Source: Candidatus Methanomethylophilaceae archaeon
GTDB taxonomy: Archaea > Thermoplasmatota > Thermoplasmata > Methanomassiliicoccales > Methanomethylophilaceae
DNA length: 39,165 bases
Assembly: GCA_944320485.1 (NCBI GenBank)
Contig: CALUHQ010000058.1
Location: 1-39,165 of the forward strand
Direction: 5' to 3'
Part shown: positions 15,840 through 24,650 of the stretch, piece after piece
Layout: each line of letters opens with the position of its first letter
Numbering within the stretch: the stretch's first letter is position 1
Position numbers and translations under genes: made by a program
The notes under the pieces: generated by a model
What the model was told of the DNA's origin: nothing
What the model saw: only the letters and a program-made list of their open reading frames with translations
Database searches by the model: none

Positions 15840-16895
15840 TCATCCGCGGATGGACCTGGCGGCGTAGTACATGCAGGTGTCGAGGCGCCTCTCGGGCGCG
15901 ATCATGCCCTCGAATCCCTCAGTCGCCAAGAAGCGGATCTCAGACGTCCCGAGGACAGGCCTGACGAGCCTGTCGCAGGACATCACCCTGTTGGACTGCT
16001 TCCCGTTCACCATGAACTCCCTGTTGCCCGCGATCCCGTATCTGGTGTCCATGATGATGCGGTCGAGGTCGGGGTGGTCGCCCTCCAATATAGATAACAT
16101 AATGGAGAACAGGCGCACGGCGCACCTCAGCGGCCTTGTCGGTCCCCCGTCCGACGGCCTGCGGGTGCTCTCGAGGAACAATCTGGAGAACGCGAAGTCC
16201 GACCAGACGAAGATGTCCATGGCGTCCTCGTCCATGACCGGTCCGTCTGCCTCGGTCCTCCACATGCACTGGAGGAGCATGGGCCTCTGGCATCCTGGAT
16301 ATGAGGACTCCAGCCTGTCGATGGCTTCGACCATCTTTCCAGCAGAACCGGACACGCTCTCCCAATCGGAGACGTCGATATCGCCGGTTGCATAACGAAG
16401 CATCTCCAGAGCGGATTCACGTTCATTCATGAATGATGACGCCATGGACAGGGCGCAGTTCTTCAGCATGTTCGTGCGAACGGTCATCTCGGGGCCCATC
16501 CTCGACGGCTCCAGATCCCTCGTGGATGCGTCCGGGACGACGGAGGCCAGGATGTCCAGACGGCGTGACGTCCCCTTCGTCGGGTCTGTCACCACGAGGT
16601 CGGACTCGGGAACACCGGACGCGAGGTCCAGATGCGGACCATAGATCGAATCGAAGTCGAACCTCAACTTCGTGAACGTGGTACCACTTGAACCATAGAC
16701 CTCGGAAGTCGTGATTTGCTCCACATTGCAGCTGCACCTTCCGTCGGTGGCCACGTAGTTCAGCGGGATGCCATTGTCACCCAGATAGTTTGCAAGGGCC
16801 ACGGAGATCGCCTTGGGGAACGTTTCGCGGTCCCACATGGCGTAAGGGGGTATGTTGGAGTCACGGATTCCATAGAACAGCGGTACCTCCTCCAA
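15840..16895 (-). CDS. HindVP-like restriction endonuclease relative, catalytic lysine missing
   Basis: 351 aa resembling type II enzymes of the HindVP family: 'LFYGIRDSN' at the start, a 'FPKAISVALANYL' segment, 'ESDLVVTDPTKG' (D99), 'VVPDASTRDLEPSRMGPEMTVR' and 'NCALSMASSF'. In HindVP-type enzymes, as I remember them, the nuclease core reads D...E-I-K; here the last part reads L-D114-I-L116, so the lysine is gone and Glu is Asp. DNA cleavage is therefore doubtful. No DNA methyltransferase is nearby, which would make an active enzyme lethal. The reported start is TTG 16895; GGAGGAGG just inside it could instead serve a CTG start five codons on. It separates two ALP genes and is more AT-rich than the backbone. 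Confidence 0.6.
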   Translation of the reverse strand: MEEVPLFYGIRDSNIPPYAMWDRETFPKAISVALANYLGDNGIPLNYVATDGRCSCNVEQITTSEVYGSSGTTFTKLRFDFDSIYGPHLDLASGVPESDLVVTDPTKGTSRRLDILASVVPDASTRDLEPSRMGPEMTVRTNMLKNCALSMASSFMNERESALEMLRYATGDIDVSDWESVSGSAGKMVEAIDRLESSYPGCQRPMLLQCMWRTEADGPVMDEDAMDIFVWSDFAFSRLFLESTRRPSDGGPTRPLRCAVRLFSIMLSILEGDHPDLDRIIMDTRYGIAGNREFMVNGKQSNRVMSCDRLVRPVLGTSEIRFLATEGFEGMIAPERRLDTCMYYAARSIRG

Positions 16896-17117
16896 ATCTT
16901 GCCCCCATTGGTCGTCCGGAAGGACGAGTTCAGGGGTCCGAGGAGGAGCAGATCGTTGAAAGGAGATGAAACGCCGACTCCTCGGACCCTGGTGGAGCAG
17001 ATGTTGCTTTGTTTCTTTAAACGTTATGTTTTCTCAATCGAACGATTTGGAAGCCCTCTTTTAGACATCGTGTCCTATCAATTAACGCCGTTTAGGAAAG
17101 GACTTGCAGATGTTGCT
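16896..17117. promoter_or_regulatory. Divergent intergenic region with inverted repeat and ALP2 promoter
   Basis: 222 bp between the HindVP-like gene (minus) and ALP2 (plus). It holds a perfect 12-bp inverted repeat GGGTCCGAGGAG / CTCCTCGGACCC (16934-16945 and 16978-16989), an orphan copy of the ALP leader GGAGCAGATGTTGCT (16994-17008), a TATA-like CTTTAAACG (17013-17021) about 100 bp before the ALP2 start, and TTAACGCCGTT (17082-17092). That last element also precedes ALP3 at exactly the same distance from its ATG. Confidence 0.6.
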
Positions 17118-17165
17118 ATGATAGCAATTGAGAAAACGAATAACACAGGGAAACTCCTGGTCGCC
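17110..17165 (+). repeat. ALP 5' module, copy in ALP2
   Basis: 56 bp differing at one base from 24904-24959 at the start of ALP3. It covers the last 8 leader bases and the first 16 codons, including the palindrome TTGCTATGATAGCAA (17113-17127) centred on the start codon. Confidence 0.9.
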
Positions 17166-20100
17166 GTTCTCGCCATGTTCATGATTGTGGCGGGATGTGC
17201 AGTAGTCTTCAGCGACAGCATCAACGCTGCCGATGAAAATGCTCCTGCGACAGGAGATAGCCTGGACGATCTCATCTCCAACGCAGATGAGAATGGAACC
17301 GTCACTCTTGATGCCAAAGAGTATACTCTGACATCTACAATAACAAAGCCCGTAACAATCAACGGTGTGGATGGCAGTGTCATCAAGATCTCCAGCAAAG
17401 TGGAGATTCAGGCCAACGTGACATTCAACAATGTGAAATTCGCCGACAGCAGCAGCGATGAAACGGCCAAGGTCCTCCTTAACCCGTACGTTGGCTATAA
17501 CGCACCCAGCGATGTGATCATCAACTTCGACAAGGTCACATTCGATGAATCCTTCATAGGAGATACAATTTATCTGTCCCCGATGTCCCCCACGGCCAAA
17601 TTGACCGTGAACATCAACGACTCCGACTGTACCAACGCCACCTTCGTCTACATGGCGAATGGCGCAGGGGCTGTGCTGAACTTCAACAACAGTAACAATG
17701 CCAACCTCAACATCTCCGCTGGATCGAACGACTCTGCTGTCGAGTATGGAACGGACATCATTGCTGGCAACTCCACGATGAACAATGTCTGGATCTCCAA
17801 CGAGCAGGATGTCACAACTTACACTCCTCCGACATTCACAATCCCTGCCGGAGAGGAGCTTTCGGCAACCAATGACATCAAGGTCGAGGGAACTATGAAC
17901 ATCGACGGAACCGTCGAGTCCAAGACCATGACAGTCACGGAAAATGGAAACGTCGACCTCATGGGAACCCTCAAGGCTGACGTCACAGCTCCTAAAGGCA
18001 CATTCATGTACAACGGGGATGCTACCTTCGAGGGCAAGCTCAACAATGAGGAGATCAACACCACCTGGCAGACTCTGCCTCTCGTCGACGGCACAGTCAT
18101 CGATGCATCCAGTTCTATCGTCGCATCTCCCAGCCAGAAGGTCACGGTTGACGGTACCGTCACCGTGGTCAAGGGCGTAGTGATCACCATCTCCGGACAG
18201 CTCGTAATTAACGAAGGCGCGACCCTCACTCTCCAGGAGGGAGCGACTGTCGTCATCGACGGACTCGGAACAGTTATTGTAGATGGAGACCTCGTCATTG
18301 ATGGAGCTGTAGAGGGCGCCGAGAATGCAACCTTCACCTTTGGTGGTATGGAGATGACCGTTAACGGATATGTCTCCCTCGACGGAGCCAAATCCTTCAC
18401 CTCTACTGGAAAGGTCACTGTTAACGGAACCTTCGAGATCAACGATGAAGCCAGCGCCACCCTTGACGATGCTGTCGTAGCTGCCGGAGGAGAGATCCTC
18501 GTCTACGGTGATGTCATCACCAGCACTGGCAAGAACATAACCAACAACGGAACCATCACCGTCGACTCAGAGAAACTGCCCTCCGGATTCTCCGTCCTCA
18601 TGGGCGATGCGGGAGTCCTCGATGTCGTCAACGCCTACGGAACCATCACCGTCACCGACGCGGACAAGAACGGACTCATTCTCGAGAACGTCTCCGGTGC
18701 CTACATCACCGACTCCGTCGTCAAGGACAAGGACGACAAGGATGTCAGCACCCTGTACCTCTCCGGTACCATGACATATGCCGTCGACGCCCAGTCAACC
18801 AATGATAAGGCCAAGATCACCGTTTCTGGCGAGAAAGTCGAGATCGCGGAGAACGTCATCCTCGGAACCGGGGTCACACTCAGTGTGGAGGGCGCTCTCA
18901 CAGTGTCTGCAGAGATGACCGCGGTTGATGGAACCATCATCGGTTCTGCCGCAGGTGAGCTCACGGTCACTGGAAAGGTCATCACTAAAACAGACATCAC
19001 AGGCATCAAAACGATCAACGCCTCCAAATACGACGACAAGACCACTGGAAACAAGGTCTACACCACCCTTGTCACAGCACTGTCCGAGGGAGCGACTTCC
19101 ATCGATGTCCTCGGAAAGAACACCGTGAGCACCGACATCACCGTCCCTGTAGGCACCACCGTCACAATGACTGAGGGGTCCACGCTCATCATATCCGACG
19201 AGGCCACCATGACCGTCGCCGCCGACGAGAGGAACAGCGGAAGGTTCGACACCTCCAAGGCCGCCGCGGATGCCGTCGAGGTCGACGGAACCCTCGTCCT
19301 CGAGAACTCCGCCAAGAGCCGCGCCGCGGACAAGACCAAGATCCTCAGCGACACCTACAAGGAGGTCGGAGCCTCGGTCACATTCACCAACATCTACAAC
19401 GCCGTCGAGAACGCCGCTTCCGGAGAGACAGTCACCGTCTCCCGCGGAACGCCCGAGGGCATCGTCCTGGACAAGGACCTCGTCATCGGACAGGGCGTCA
19501 CACTCGCCATCCCCAGTGATGAGAAGGTCACCGTCGACAACGGTGTCACCGTCACAGTCGACGGAACCATCGTATCCGAGGGAGATTATACCATCGAGGG
19601 GGCCGTGAAGGCATCCGAGGGCGTCAAGGCCGAGCCCGCTGGAGCCACGATCGTCAACGGCGTGTTCAAGTATAACGACGCAAACAAGACAGCCACTTAC
19701 TCCACTCAGATTATCGGAGCCTACTTCTCCTATGACGGCACCAACGCCATCATGCCTCTGGAGTCTGTCCCTGCCATCGTCAACGACATCGAGGGCAACA
19801 CCGTCACCCTGTACGGCCAGATGACCGTCGGTGACATCGACCTCTCCGCGTACGACGGAAAGGACCTCACGCTGGTCGCCAAGAACGACTTCACCTTCGG
19901 AAACATCACCCTCGGTGACGTCAAGTTCGAGTCCCCCGAGAACAAGATCGAGCAGTCAGACAAGCAGGTCAACGTCACCTCCGTGACCGGAGCCATCGTC
20001 CTTGCCAACGGAACCGTCACACTCGACAATGTCCACGGCATCACCGCTCAGAACACCACCGACTCCGAGGATGTCACCACCTCCTACGTCGGAGGAACAG

Positions 20101-21173
20101 TCTACGCATATAACGACCCTGTCACCGAGAAGACCTTCGAGACCGGATCCGTCTCCATCGACGGAACCGTCACCTCCAACGCGAAGTTCAACGGAAAGAG
20201 CGACACGAACGGCGGCGTCTCTGTCACCGTCGTCGAGGGAGCCACCCTCAAGGTCGCATCCAATGGTGCTGACGACATCACCGTCGAGGGAACCATGGTC
20301 ATCGCCGGAGCCGGCGTGACATTCACGAACATCGTCATCACCGGAACCGTCACAGTTACCGATGGAATCGCCGACGCAACCGTCTCTGGAACCCTTTACG
20401 TCGGAGTCTCCGTCGAGATCGTCGGGGAGAAGAAGGTTATCACCGACCTCGGAGTCGATGCGGCAGTCGACGGCCTGACACTCAGCGGAGAGAAAGCCAT
20501 CGCCTATGTCGCTCCCGGAGCAACCGTTGGCGACAGCTTCGAGGGACTCAAGAGCACCTCCTACTACAAGGACGATGCCCTCTATGTCACCGCGTACGTC
20601 TCTGATGAAGCGAAAGATGTGAATGTCAGCGACATCACCATCTCCATCGAGAACGCCGTCTTCGGCGGATGGCTCAAGGAGGACGGGGCCCCTGTGGACG
20701 TCACCTCTGAAGTTGGAGCCCCTGGAATGGAGAAGGTCTACGCCGACATCATCACCGAGATCTACAACGTCCAGATCACCGCCGACGGCGGTATCGGAAC
20801 CGTCGCCATCGACGGTGTCGTCCTGAAGAAGAGCGGCAACACCTTCACCACCAACGGACTCCTCGCTGCCGGCACCTACGAGATCGACTACATGCTGAAC
20901 AGCGGATTCAACGGCGACAACGTCAAGATCACCGTCAACGGCCAGGAGATCACCGGCAACACCATCACCCTGTCCGGAACCCCCGCCGCCGGCGAGACCA
21001 GCATGGTCATCAGCATCAGTATCTACGGCACCGAGCCCGTCTCCGGAAGCGAGCAGATCGTCGTCAATACCGGATCCGACGACATGTCCCTCACGGACAT
21101 CCTGCTCATCGTCCTGGTCGTCCTGATCGTCATCATGGCGGTCATCGTCGCCCTCAGGCTGATGAGGAGCTGA
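17118..21173 (+). CDS. Giant adhesin-like surface protein, ALP2
   Basis: 1351 aa. Starts MIAIEKTNNTGK with a hydrophobic signal/anchor helix at about residues 12-31, then long stretches of short beta repeats ('VDGTVTV', 'GTMVIAGAGVTF') expected to stack as a beta-helix. Toward the C-terminus it matches ALP3 in order: 'YTNIYNAVENA'-like segment, 'GAYFSYDGTNAI', 'IEGNTVTLYGQ', 'GTLYVGVSVE', 'YYKDDALYVTAY', an Ig-like unit 'ITVNGQEITGN', then NTGSDDMS, a membrane helix and RLMRS. The frame is open upstream (alternative starts to 16716), but ATG 17118 is the start conserved in all three ALPs. Cell-surface role inferred from architecture. Confidence 0.9.
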   Translation: MIAIEKTNNTGKLLVAVLAMFMIVAGCAVVFSDSINAADENAPATGDSLDDLISNADENGTVTLDAKEYTLTSTITKPVTINGVDGSVIKISSKVEIQANVTFNNVKFADSSSDETAKVLLNPYVGYNAPSDVIINFDKVTFDESFIGDTIYLSPMSPTAKLTVNINDSDCTNATFVYMANGAGAVLNFNNSNNANLNISAGSNDSAVEYGTDIIAGNSTMNNVWISNEQDVTTYTPPTFTIPAGEELSATNDIKVEGTMNIDGTVESKTMTVTENGNVDLMGTLKADVTAPKGTFMYNGDATFEGKLNNEEINTTWQTLPLVDGTVIDASSSIVASPSQKVTVDGTVTVVKGVVITISGQLVINEGATLTLQEGATVVIDGLGTVIVDGDLVIDGAVEGAENATFTFGGMEMTVNGYVSLDGAKSFTSTGKVTVNGTFEINDEASATLDDAVVAAGGEILVYGDVITSTGKNITNNGTITVDSEKLPSGFSVLMGDAGVLDVVNAYGTITVTDADKNGLILENVSGAYITDSVVKDKDDKDVSTLYLSGTMTYAVDAQSTNDKAKITVSGEKVEIAENVILGTGVTLSVEGALTVSAEMTAVDGTIIGSAAGELTVTGKVITKTDITGIKTINASKYDDKTTGNKVYTTLVTALSEGATSIDVLGKNTVSTDITVPVGTTVTMTEGSTLIISDEATMTVAADERNSGRFDTSKAAADAVEVDGTLVLENSAKSRAADKTKILSDTYKEVGASVTFTNIYNAVENAASGETVTVSRGTPEGIVLDKDLVIGQGVTLAIPSDEKVTVDNGVTVTVDGTIVSEGDYTIEGAVKASEGVKAEPAGATIVNGVFKYNDANKTATYSTQIIGAYFSYDGTNAIMPLESVPAIVNDIEGNTVTLYGQMTVGDIDLSAYDGKDLTLVAKNDFTFGNITLGDVKFESPENKIEQSDKQVNVTSVTGAIVLANGTVTLDNVHGITAQNTTDSEDVTTSYVGGTVYAYNDPVTEKTFETGSVSIDGTVTSNAKFNGKSDTNGGVSVTVVEGATLKVASNGADDITVEGTMVIAGAGVTFTNIVITGTVTVTDGIADATVSGTLYVGVSVEIVGEKKVITDLGVDAAVDGLTLSGEKAIAYVAPGATVGDSFEGLKSTSYYKDDALYVTAYVSDEAKDVNVSDITISIENAVFGGWLKEDGAPVDVTSEVGAPGMEKVYADIITEIYNVQITADGGIGTVAIDGVVLKKSGNTFTTNGLLAAGTYEIDYMLNSGFNGDNVKITVNGQEITGNTITLSGTPAAGETSMVISISIYGTEPVSGSEQIVVNTGSDDMSLTDILLIVLVVLIVIMAVIVALRLMRS

Positions 21174-21264
21174 GCATCCAACACCGAAATCATAAGGGAA
21201 GAACGCAACTGACGCGAAAACGACGAGTGACATCTGCTCCCGCGCTGAGAGAGCGTGAACCCAC
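21063..21264 (+). repeat. ALP 3' end module, copy 2
   Basis: 202 bp nearly identical to copies 1 and 3, including the non-coding block that starts at ATAAGGGAAG. Only the spacer of about 17 bp just after the stop codon differs clearly between copies. Confidence 0.92.
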
Positions 21265-21285
21265 GGAAACCTGAAGATAAAACGC

Positions 21286-21312
21286 CTCCCCCGGGGAAAG
21301 GGCCCGGGGGAG
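21286..21312 (+). terminator. Terminator hairpin of ALP2
   Basis: Perfect 10-bp stem CTCCCCCGGG / CCCGGGGGAG, 7-nt loop, 113 bp past the ALP2 stop; in the same place as the hairpins after ALP1 and ALP3 but with a different stem. Confidence 0.6.
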
Positions 21313-21342
21313 CACCTTCCAAACCCGTCATCCAGACGTCCT

Positions 21343-21582
21343 TTCCATATATGATGATATCATGACAATATCACTGACATCGATTCTGATATCATATGAT
21401 ATCATCGAATGATGTTTGATTATATCAGTGTATTGCAGGCGATACAGCATGGAGGATGACAAAACGATTCGAATCAGAACATCTGGAATATTCTTGAATC
21501 GTCTTCAGCCCACCGTCCGTGACATCATAAGATGTCATGTATGATAATGATTAATATCATCGATGATGATATCACCGACATC
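21343..21582 (+). promoter_or_regulatory. AT-rich palindrome array upstream of the AlbA regulator gene
   Basis: About 240 bp of AT-rich DNA in the 409-bp gap between ALP2 and the regulator. It contains ATGATATCAT (21354-21363), the perfect 18-bp palindrome TGATATCATATGATATCA (21387-21404), TGACATC-ATAA-GATGTCA (21520-21537) and ATCATCGATGAT (around 21556-21567) next to the chosen start. The repeated GATATCAT/GACATCAT half-sites look like operator sites, probably for the regulator itself. Confidence 0.6.
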
Positions 21583-23019
21583 ATGACGCTGGATCTTGAC
21601 GACCTGAGGGAGAACGAGCGTTTCGAGGCGAAGAGGTGCGAGGGCAAGCTCACCTCCGAGTTCTGGCCCACCTACTCCGCGTTCGCCAACACTTTCGGAG
21701 GGGACATAGCCCTCGGGCTGAAGGAGGATCCGAACGACAGACGCAGGCTCATCGCGGTCGGCGTCGGGGACCCGGACAAGATACTCAACGAGCTGTGGAC
21801 TCAGGTCAACAACCCCCAGAAGGTCAGTGTGAACCTGCTCTCCGAGGGTGACGTCCGCATCGAGGACGTCGACGGCAGGAATGTCATCATCGTCCACGTC
21901 CCCAGGGCGGAGCGCCAGAAGCGCCCTGTGTTCATCAACGGCAACATGAACAGCGGCACCTACAGGCGCAACGGCGAGGGGGACTACCACTGTTCCGTCA
22001 CCGAGATCGCGGAGATGCTCCGCGACTCCCGCGACGAGCCCATGGACTCCTCCCTGTGCTCCAAGGTCCTATTGCGCGACCTGGAGAAGGAGACGGTCGG
22101 GGCCTACAGGAGGATGATGTCCAACCGTGTCCCCAGCCATCCGTGGAACAAGGAGCCCGACGACGAGTTCCTGAGGCTGATCGGAGCAGCCGGGTACGGC
22201 GACGACGGGGAGCTCAGGCCCACCGTCGCCGGCGTCCTGATGTTCGGCAGGGACTACTCCATAGTGCGGGAGCTCCCCAGGTACATGCTGGACTACCTGG
22301 AGTTCACCGACGGCTCCGGGGACTGGACCGCCCGCAGGACCACCGACACCGGAGACTGGTCGGGCAACCTCTTCGACTTCCTCACCTTCGTGTCCAACCG
22401 CATCAACAGGGCCACCCCCGCGGGATTCGCGCTGGAGGGGATGGTGAGAGTCGACGACTCCGACCTGCAGAAGGCCGAGAGGGAGGTGGTGCTCAACGGC
22501 ATCGCACACGCCGACTACAACGGCAGCGGGGGCGTCAGGGTGGAGCTGCATCCGGATCGCCTCGTGGTCAGGAACCCGGGCACGTTCCGCATACCGATCG
22601 CCCTCGCAGAGTCCGGGGGGCACTCCGACCCCAGGAACCCCAACGTCATGAAGATGTTCATGCTCGTGGGACTGGTCGAGAGGGCCGGCAGCGGTGTGTA
22701 CAGGATGGTCAGGACCTGCCGTGAGCTCGGCCTCGGGACACCCGTCATAGCGGAGTCCTCCGACCCGTCCACGGTGACCGTGACCATGAGGATCGACGGG
22801 ACCCGCCATGGACCCGCAGAGGCCACTGACTCCTGCCTCTCGGTGCTCGACGCTATCTCCGGAAAGGAGGACGCCACCATAGCGGAGCTGGCGGAGATGA
22901 CCGGGCTGTCCACCAGCACGGTGTCCCGGAGCATCAGAAGGCTCAAGGACTCCGGGAGGCTGTCCAGGGAGGGGACCCGCGCCAGGGGGCGCTGGGTCGT
23001 CACCGACGGGAAGATATGA
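21583..23019 (+). CDS. AlbA_2/Schlafen-type DNA-binding regulator with GHKL-like and winged-helix parts
   Basis: 478 aa. N-terminal AlbA_2 domain (about 1-130) with 'LRENERFEAKR' and 'ANTFGGDIALGL'. Then comes the RecG-like ATPase C-terminal domain (HATPase_c_4 type, about 280-390) with 'VLNGIAHADYNG', 'VELHPDRLVVRNPG' and 'MLVGLVERAGSGVYRM'. A C-terminal winged helix follows ('ATIAELAEMTGLSTSTVSRSIRRLKDSGRL'). Such proteins are annotated as transcriptional regulators or divergent ATP-dependent helicase relatives; no helicase motor is present. I prefer ATG 21583 over 21532 because it gives the family N-terminus and leaves the palindromes outside the gene. It converges on the next gene with 17 bp between stops. 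Confidence 0.85.
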   Translation: MTLDLDDLRENERFEAKRCEGKLTSEFWPTYSAFANTFGGDIALGLKEDPNDRRRLIAVGVGDPDKILNELWTQVNNPQKVSVNLLSEGDVRIEDVDGRNVIIVHVPRAERQKRPVFINGNMNSGTYRRNGEGDYHCSVTEIAEMLRDSRDEPMDSSLCSKVLLRDLEKETVGAYRRMMSNRVPSHPWNKEPDDEFLRLIGAAGYGDDGELRPTVAGVLMFGRDYSIVRELPRYMLDYLEFTDGSGDWTARRTTDTGDWSGNLFDFLTFVSNRINRATPAGFALEGMVRVDDSDLQKAEREVVLNGIAHADYNGSGGVRVELHPDRLVVRNPGTFRIPIALAESGGHSDPRNPNVMKMFMLVGLVERAGSGVYRMVRTCRELGLGTPVIAESSDPSTVTVTMRIDGTRHGPAEATDSCLSVLDAISGKEDATIAELAEMTGLSTSTVSRSIRRLKDSGRLSREGTRARGRWVVTDGKI

Positions 23020-23036
23020 TGGGAGGGCCCACCCGT

Positions 23037-24650
23037 TCAGTCCTTTATCCCCAGACGCTTGTGCAGCTTCTCGTTAGTGGCGCCTTCAATCGCCCTTCTG
23101 TTGATGCCCCATAGCTCATCCACCGTGGAGAATAGCCTGTCCGTCGATACGGGATGTTCAGTATATGCGTCCACATCCACCACGGTTCCAACCTCGGTAT
23201 CTGGCAGTGTTGGTGTTTCGACGATGACCCTGACCAGGGCCCATGCCTCCATGCTGAACTCGCGAACGACGCGTCCAAGGTGGGTCGTAGACGGAGGAAC
23301 GCGGAACAGCTCCGCATACGGTGGCGAGAGCATGTTCAGCGGGCCGGAGTTCAATAACGCCGACGGTTTCAGCCGATATCCCGTCCTGAGCCCGACACGT
23401 ATGGCATTGGTGATACCGAACTCCCTGATGAATTGTCCGAGTACTGCTACCGCTTCTGCCTTGAACCCCTCCCACCCGGAGAATCCATCTGTTGCGATGG
23501 TGATGTGCCTGGCACTGACGAAGACATGTTTGACGCCGTCCTCGGAATGGAATTCATGTACGATCACCGGACTACCATCGGGCTCCACCATTTGCCTCCC
23601 GTCATGGACCGGGAACGTCTTCATGATGTCACCTATCCTGCTGGCGATATCCGATTCGATGCGGTCGAACCTGACCTCGAGGAGGATGGCACGACTCAGC
23701 GCTGGCACGATCACGCTTTCCCCAGGGTCAGTCATATTACCATCGGGTACGGGAACTGCGGGAGCGCCTGTCTTGAGACGATGTCTGATAGTCTCCACGT
23801 ACTCCTTCATCGGAGCGTTGGCATACACGCATTCGACGGATGATGCGACGATCATGGTGTTTATCGCCAATATCGGATTTGGATACAGGATTCTTCTCAG
23901 CCTATTCTCGACGTCCTCGACGGACCTGTGATACAGGATGGTGCAGACGTTTGGGGATATGGGACACAGTATGACCGTGTTCTTGAATATCTCCTTCAGC
24001 CTTTCGATCGTGTTTAGAGCCTTCCTGTTGGCCTCATAATCTTCAGGACTTGGAGGGATGGGAGGCAGAGGCTCGATATCTTTCATCAGTTCACGGTCCC
24101 AGTCAGGGTCAAGACTCATGAAAGCTACCGGCACATCCCCGGTCAGGAACGACTCGCCGCCCTCCTTCCGAATATGCACGCAATGCATATCCTGTATGTC
24201 GTTGAGCAACGGCCGCTCCATCGATTCGAATATCGATTCCTGTCTGATGTAGCGTTGGTCCTCATCGACCAGATTGAAAGGAGGCGGATTGACGCCGGGC
24301 ATCTTGCTGACAGCAAAGGGTATGCACCTGCCCAAGAGCATCGCGACATACTTGATCACACGCCTGTTCTCTTGGATGTTCGACCGGGATTCCAGTATGC
24401 GATCGACGGATGGCTGCCCTATATTCTCTTGGTGCTTAAGGAACGTCTCTATCGATCTTTCCGCGTACGGATCATCGTCATCGTAGTAGTTGTCCTCTGC
24501 AGATACATGCTTCGGATGCGTGGGATACACCTTGACCCTCTCGTCGTCTATGAATCTGTGGACATGAAGCATCGTCTTCGAATCTGTGAATCTGTCGAGA
24601 TGTGCCTGCGGCACGATATGCTGGTTCAGTTTCCCGTCTTCTTTGGACAT
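23037..24650 (-). CDS. DUF4238 protein fused to a TIGR04255-like C-terminal domain
   Basis: 537 aa of unknown function. The N-terminal 300 residues match the DUF4238 pattern: 'NQHIVPQAHLDRF' at the start (HxxPQxxL), a 'YAMLLGRCIPF'-type helix region and 'FLTGDVPVAF', where a conserved acidic site is expected. The last ~210 residues look like the TIGR04255 family: 'HITIATDGFSGWEGFKAEAVAVLGQF', 'AIRVGLRTGYRL', and near the end 'VDVDAY...LFSTVDELWGINRRAIEGATNEKL'. These two are usually separate proteins. ATG 24650 is preferred because it sits 10 codons before the conserved HIVPQ; the longer frame to 24767 adds no domain. Codon use is more AT-rich than in the flanking backbone, suggesting transfer. 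Confidence 0.6.
   Translation of the reverse strand: MSKEDGKLNQHIVPQAHLDRFTDSKTMLHVHRFIDDERVKVYPTHPKHVSAEDNYYDDDDPYAERSIETFLKHQENIGQPSVDRILESRSNIQENRRVIKYVAMLLGRCIPFAVSKMPGVNPPPFNLVDEDQRYIRQESIFESMERPLLNDIQDMHCVHIRKEGGESFLTGDVPVAFMSLDPDWDRELMKDIEPLPPIPPSPEDYEANRKALNTIERLKEIFKNTVILCPISPNVCTILYHRSVEDVENRLRRILYPNPILAINTMIVASSVECVYANAPMKEYVETIRHRLKTGAPAVPVPDGNMTDPGESVIVPALSRAILLEVRFDRIESDIASRIGDIMKTFPVHDGRQMVEPDGSPVIVHEFHSEDGVKHVFVSARHITIATDGFSGWEGFKAEAVAVLGQFIREFGITNAIRVGLRTGYRLKPSALLNSGPLNMLSPPYAELFRVPPSTTHLGRVVREFSMEAWALVRVIVETPTLPDTEVGTVVDVDAYTEHPVSTDRLFSTVDELWGINRRAIEGATNEKLHKRLGIKD

Noticed and set aside
21351..21430. ATGATGA and CTGA boxes suggesting a second C/D sRNA
   Set aside because: Spacing between boxes is wrong, there is no closing stem, and the matches come from the repeated GATATCAT palindromes.
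21343..21582. Possible CRISPR-like array
   Set aside because: The repeats are short palindromic half-sites at irregular spacing, without unique spacers of equal length or cas genes.
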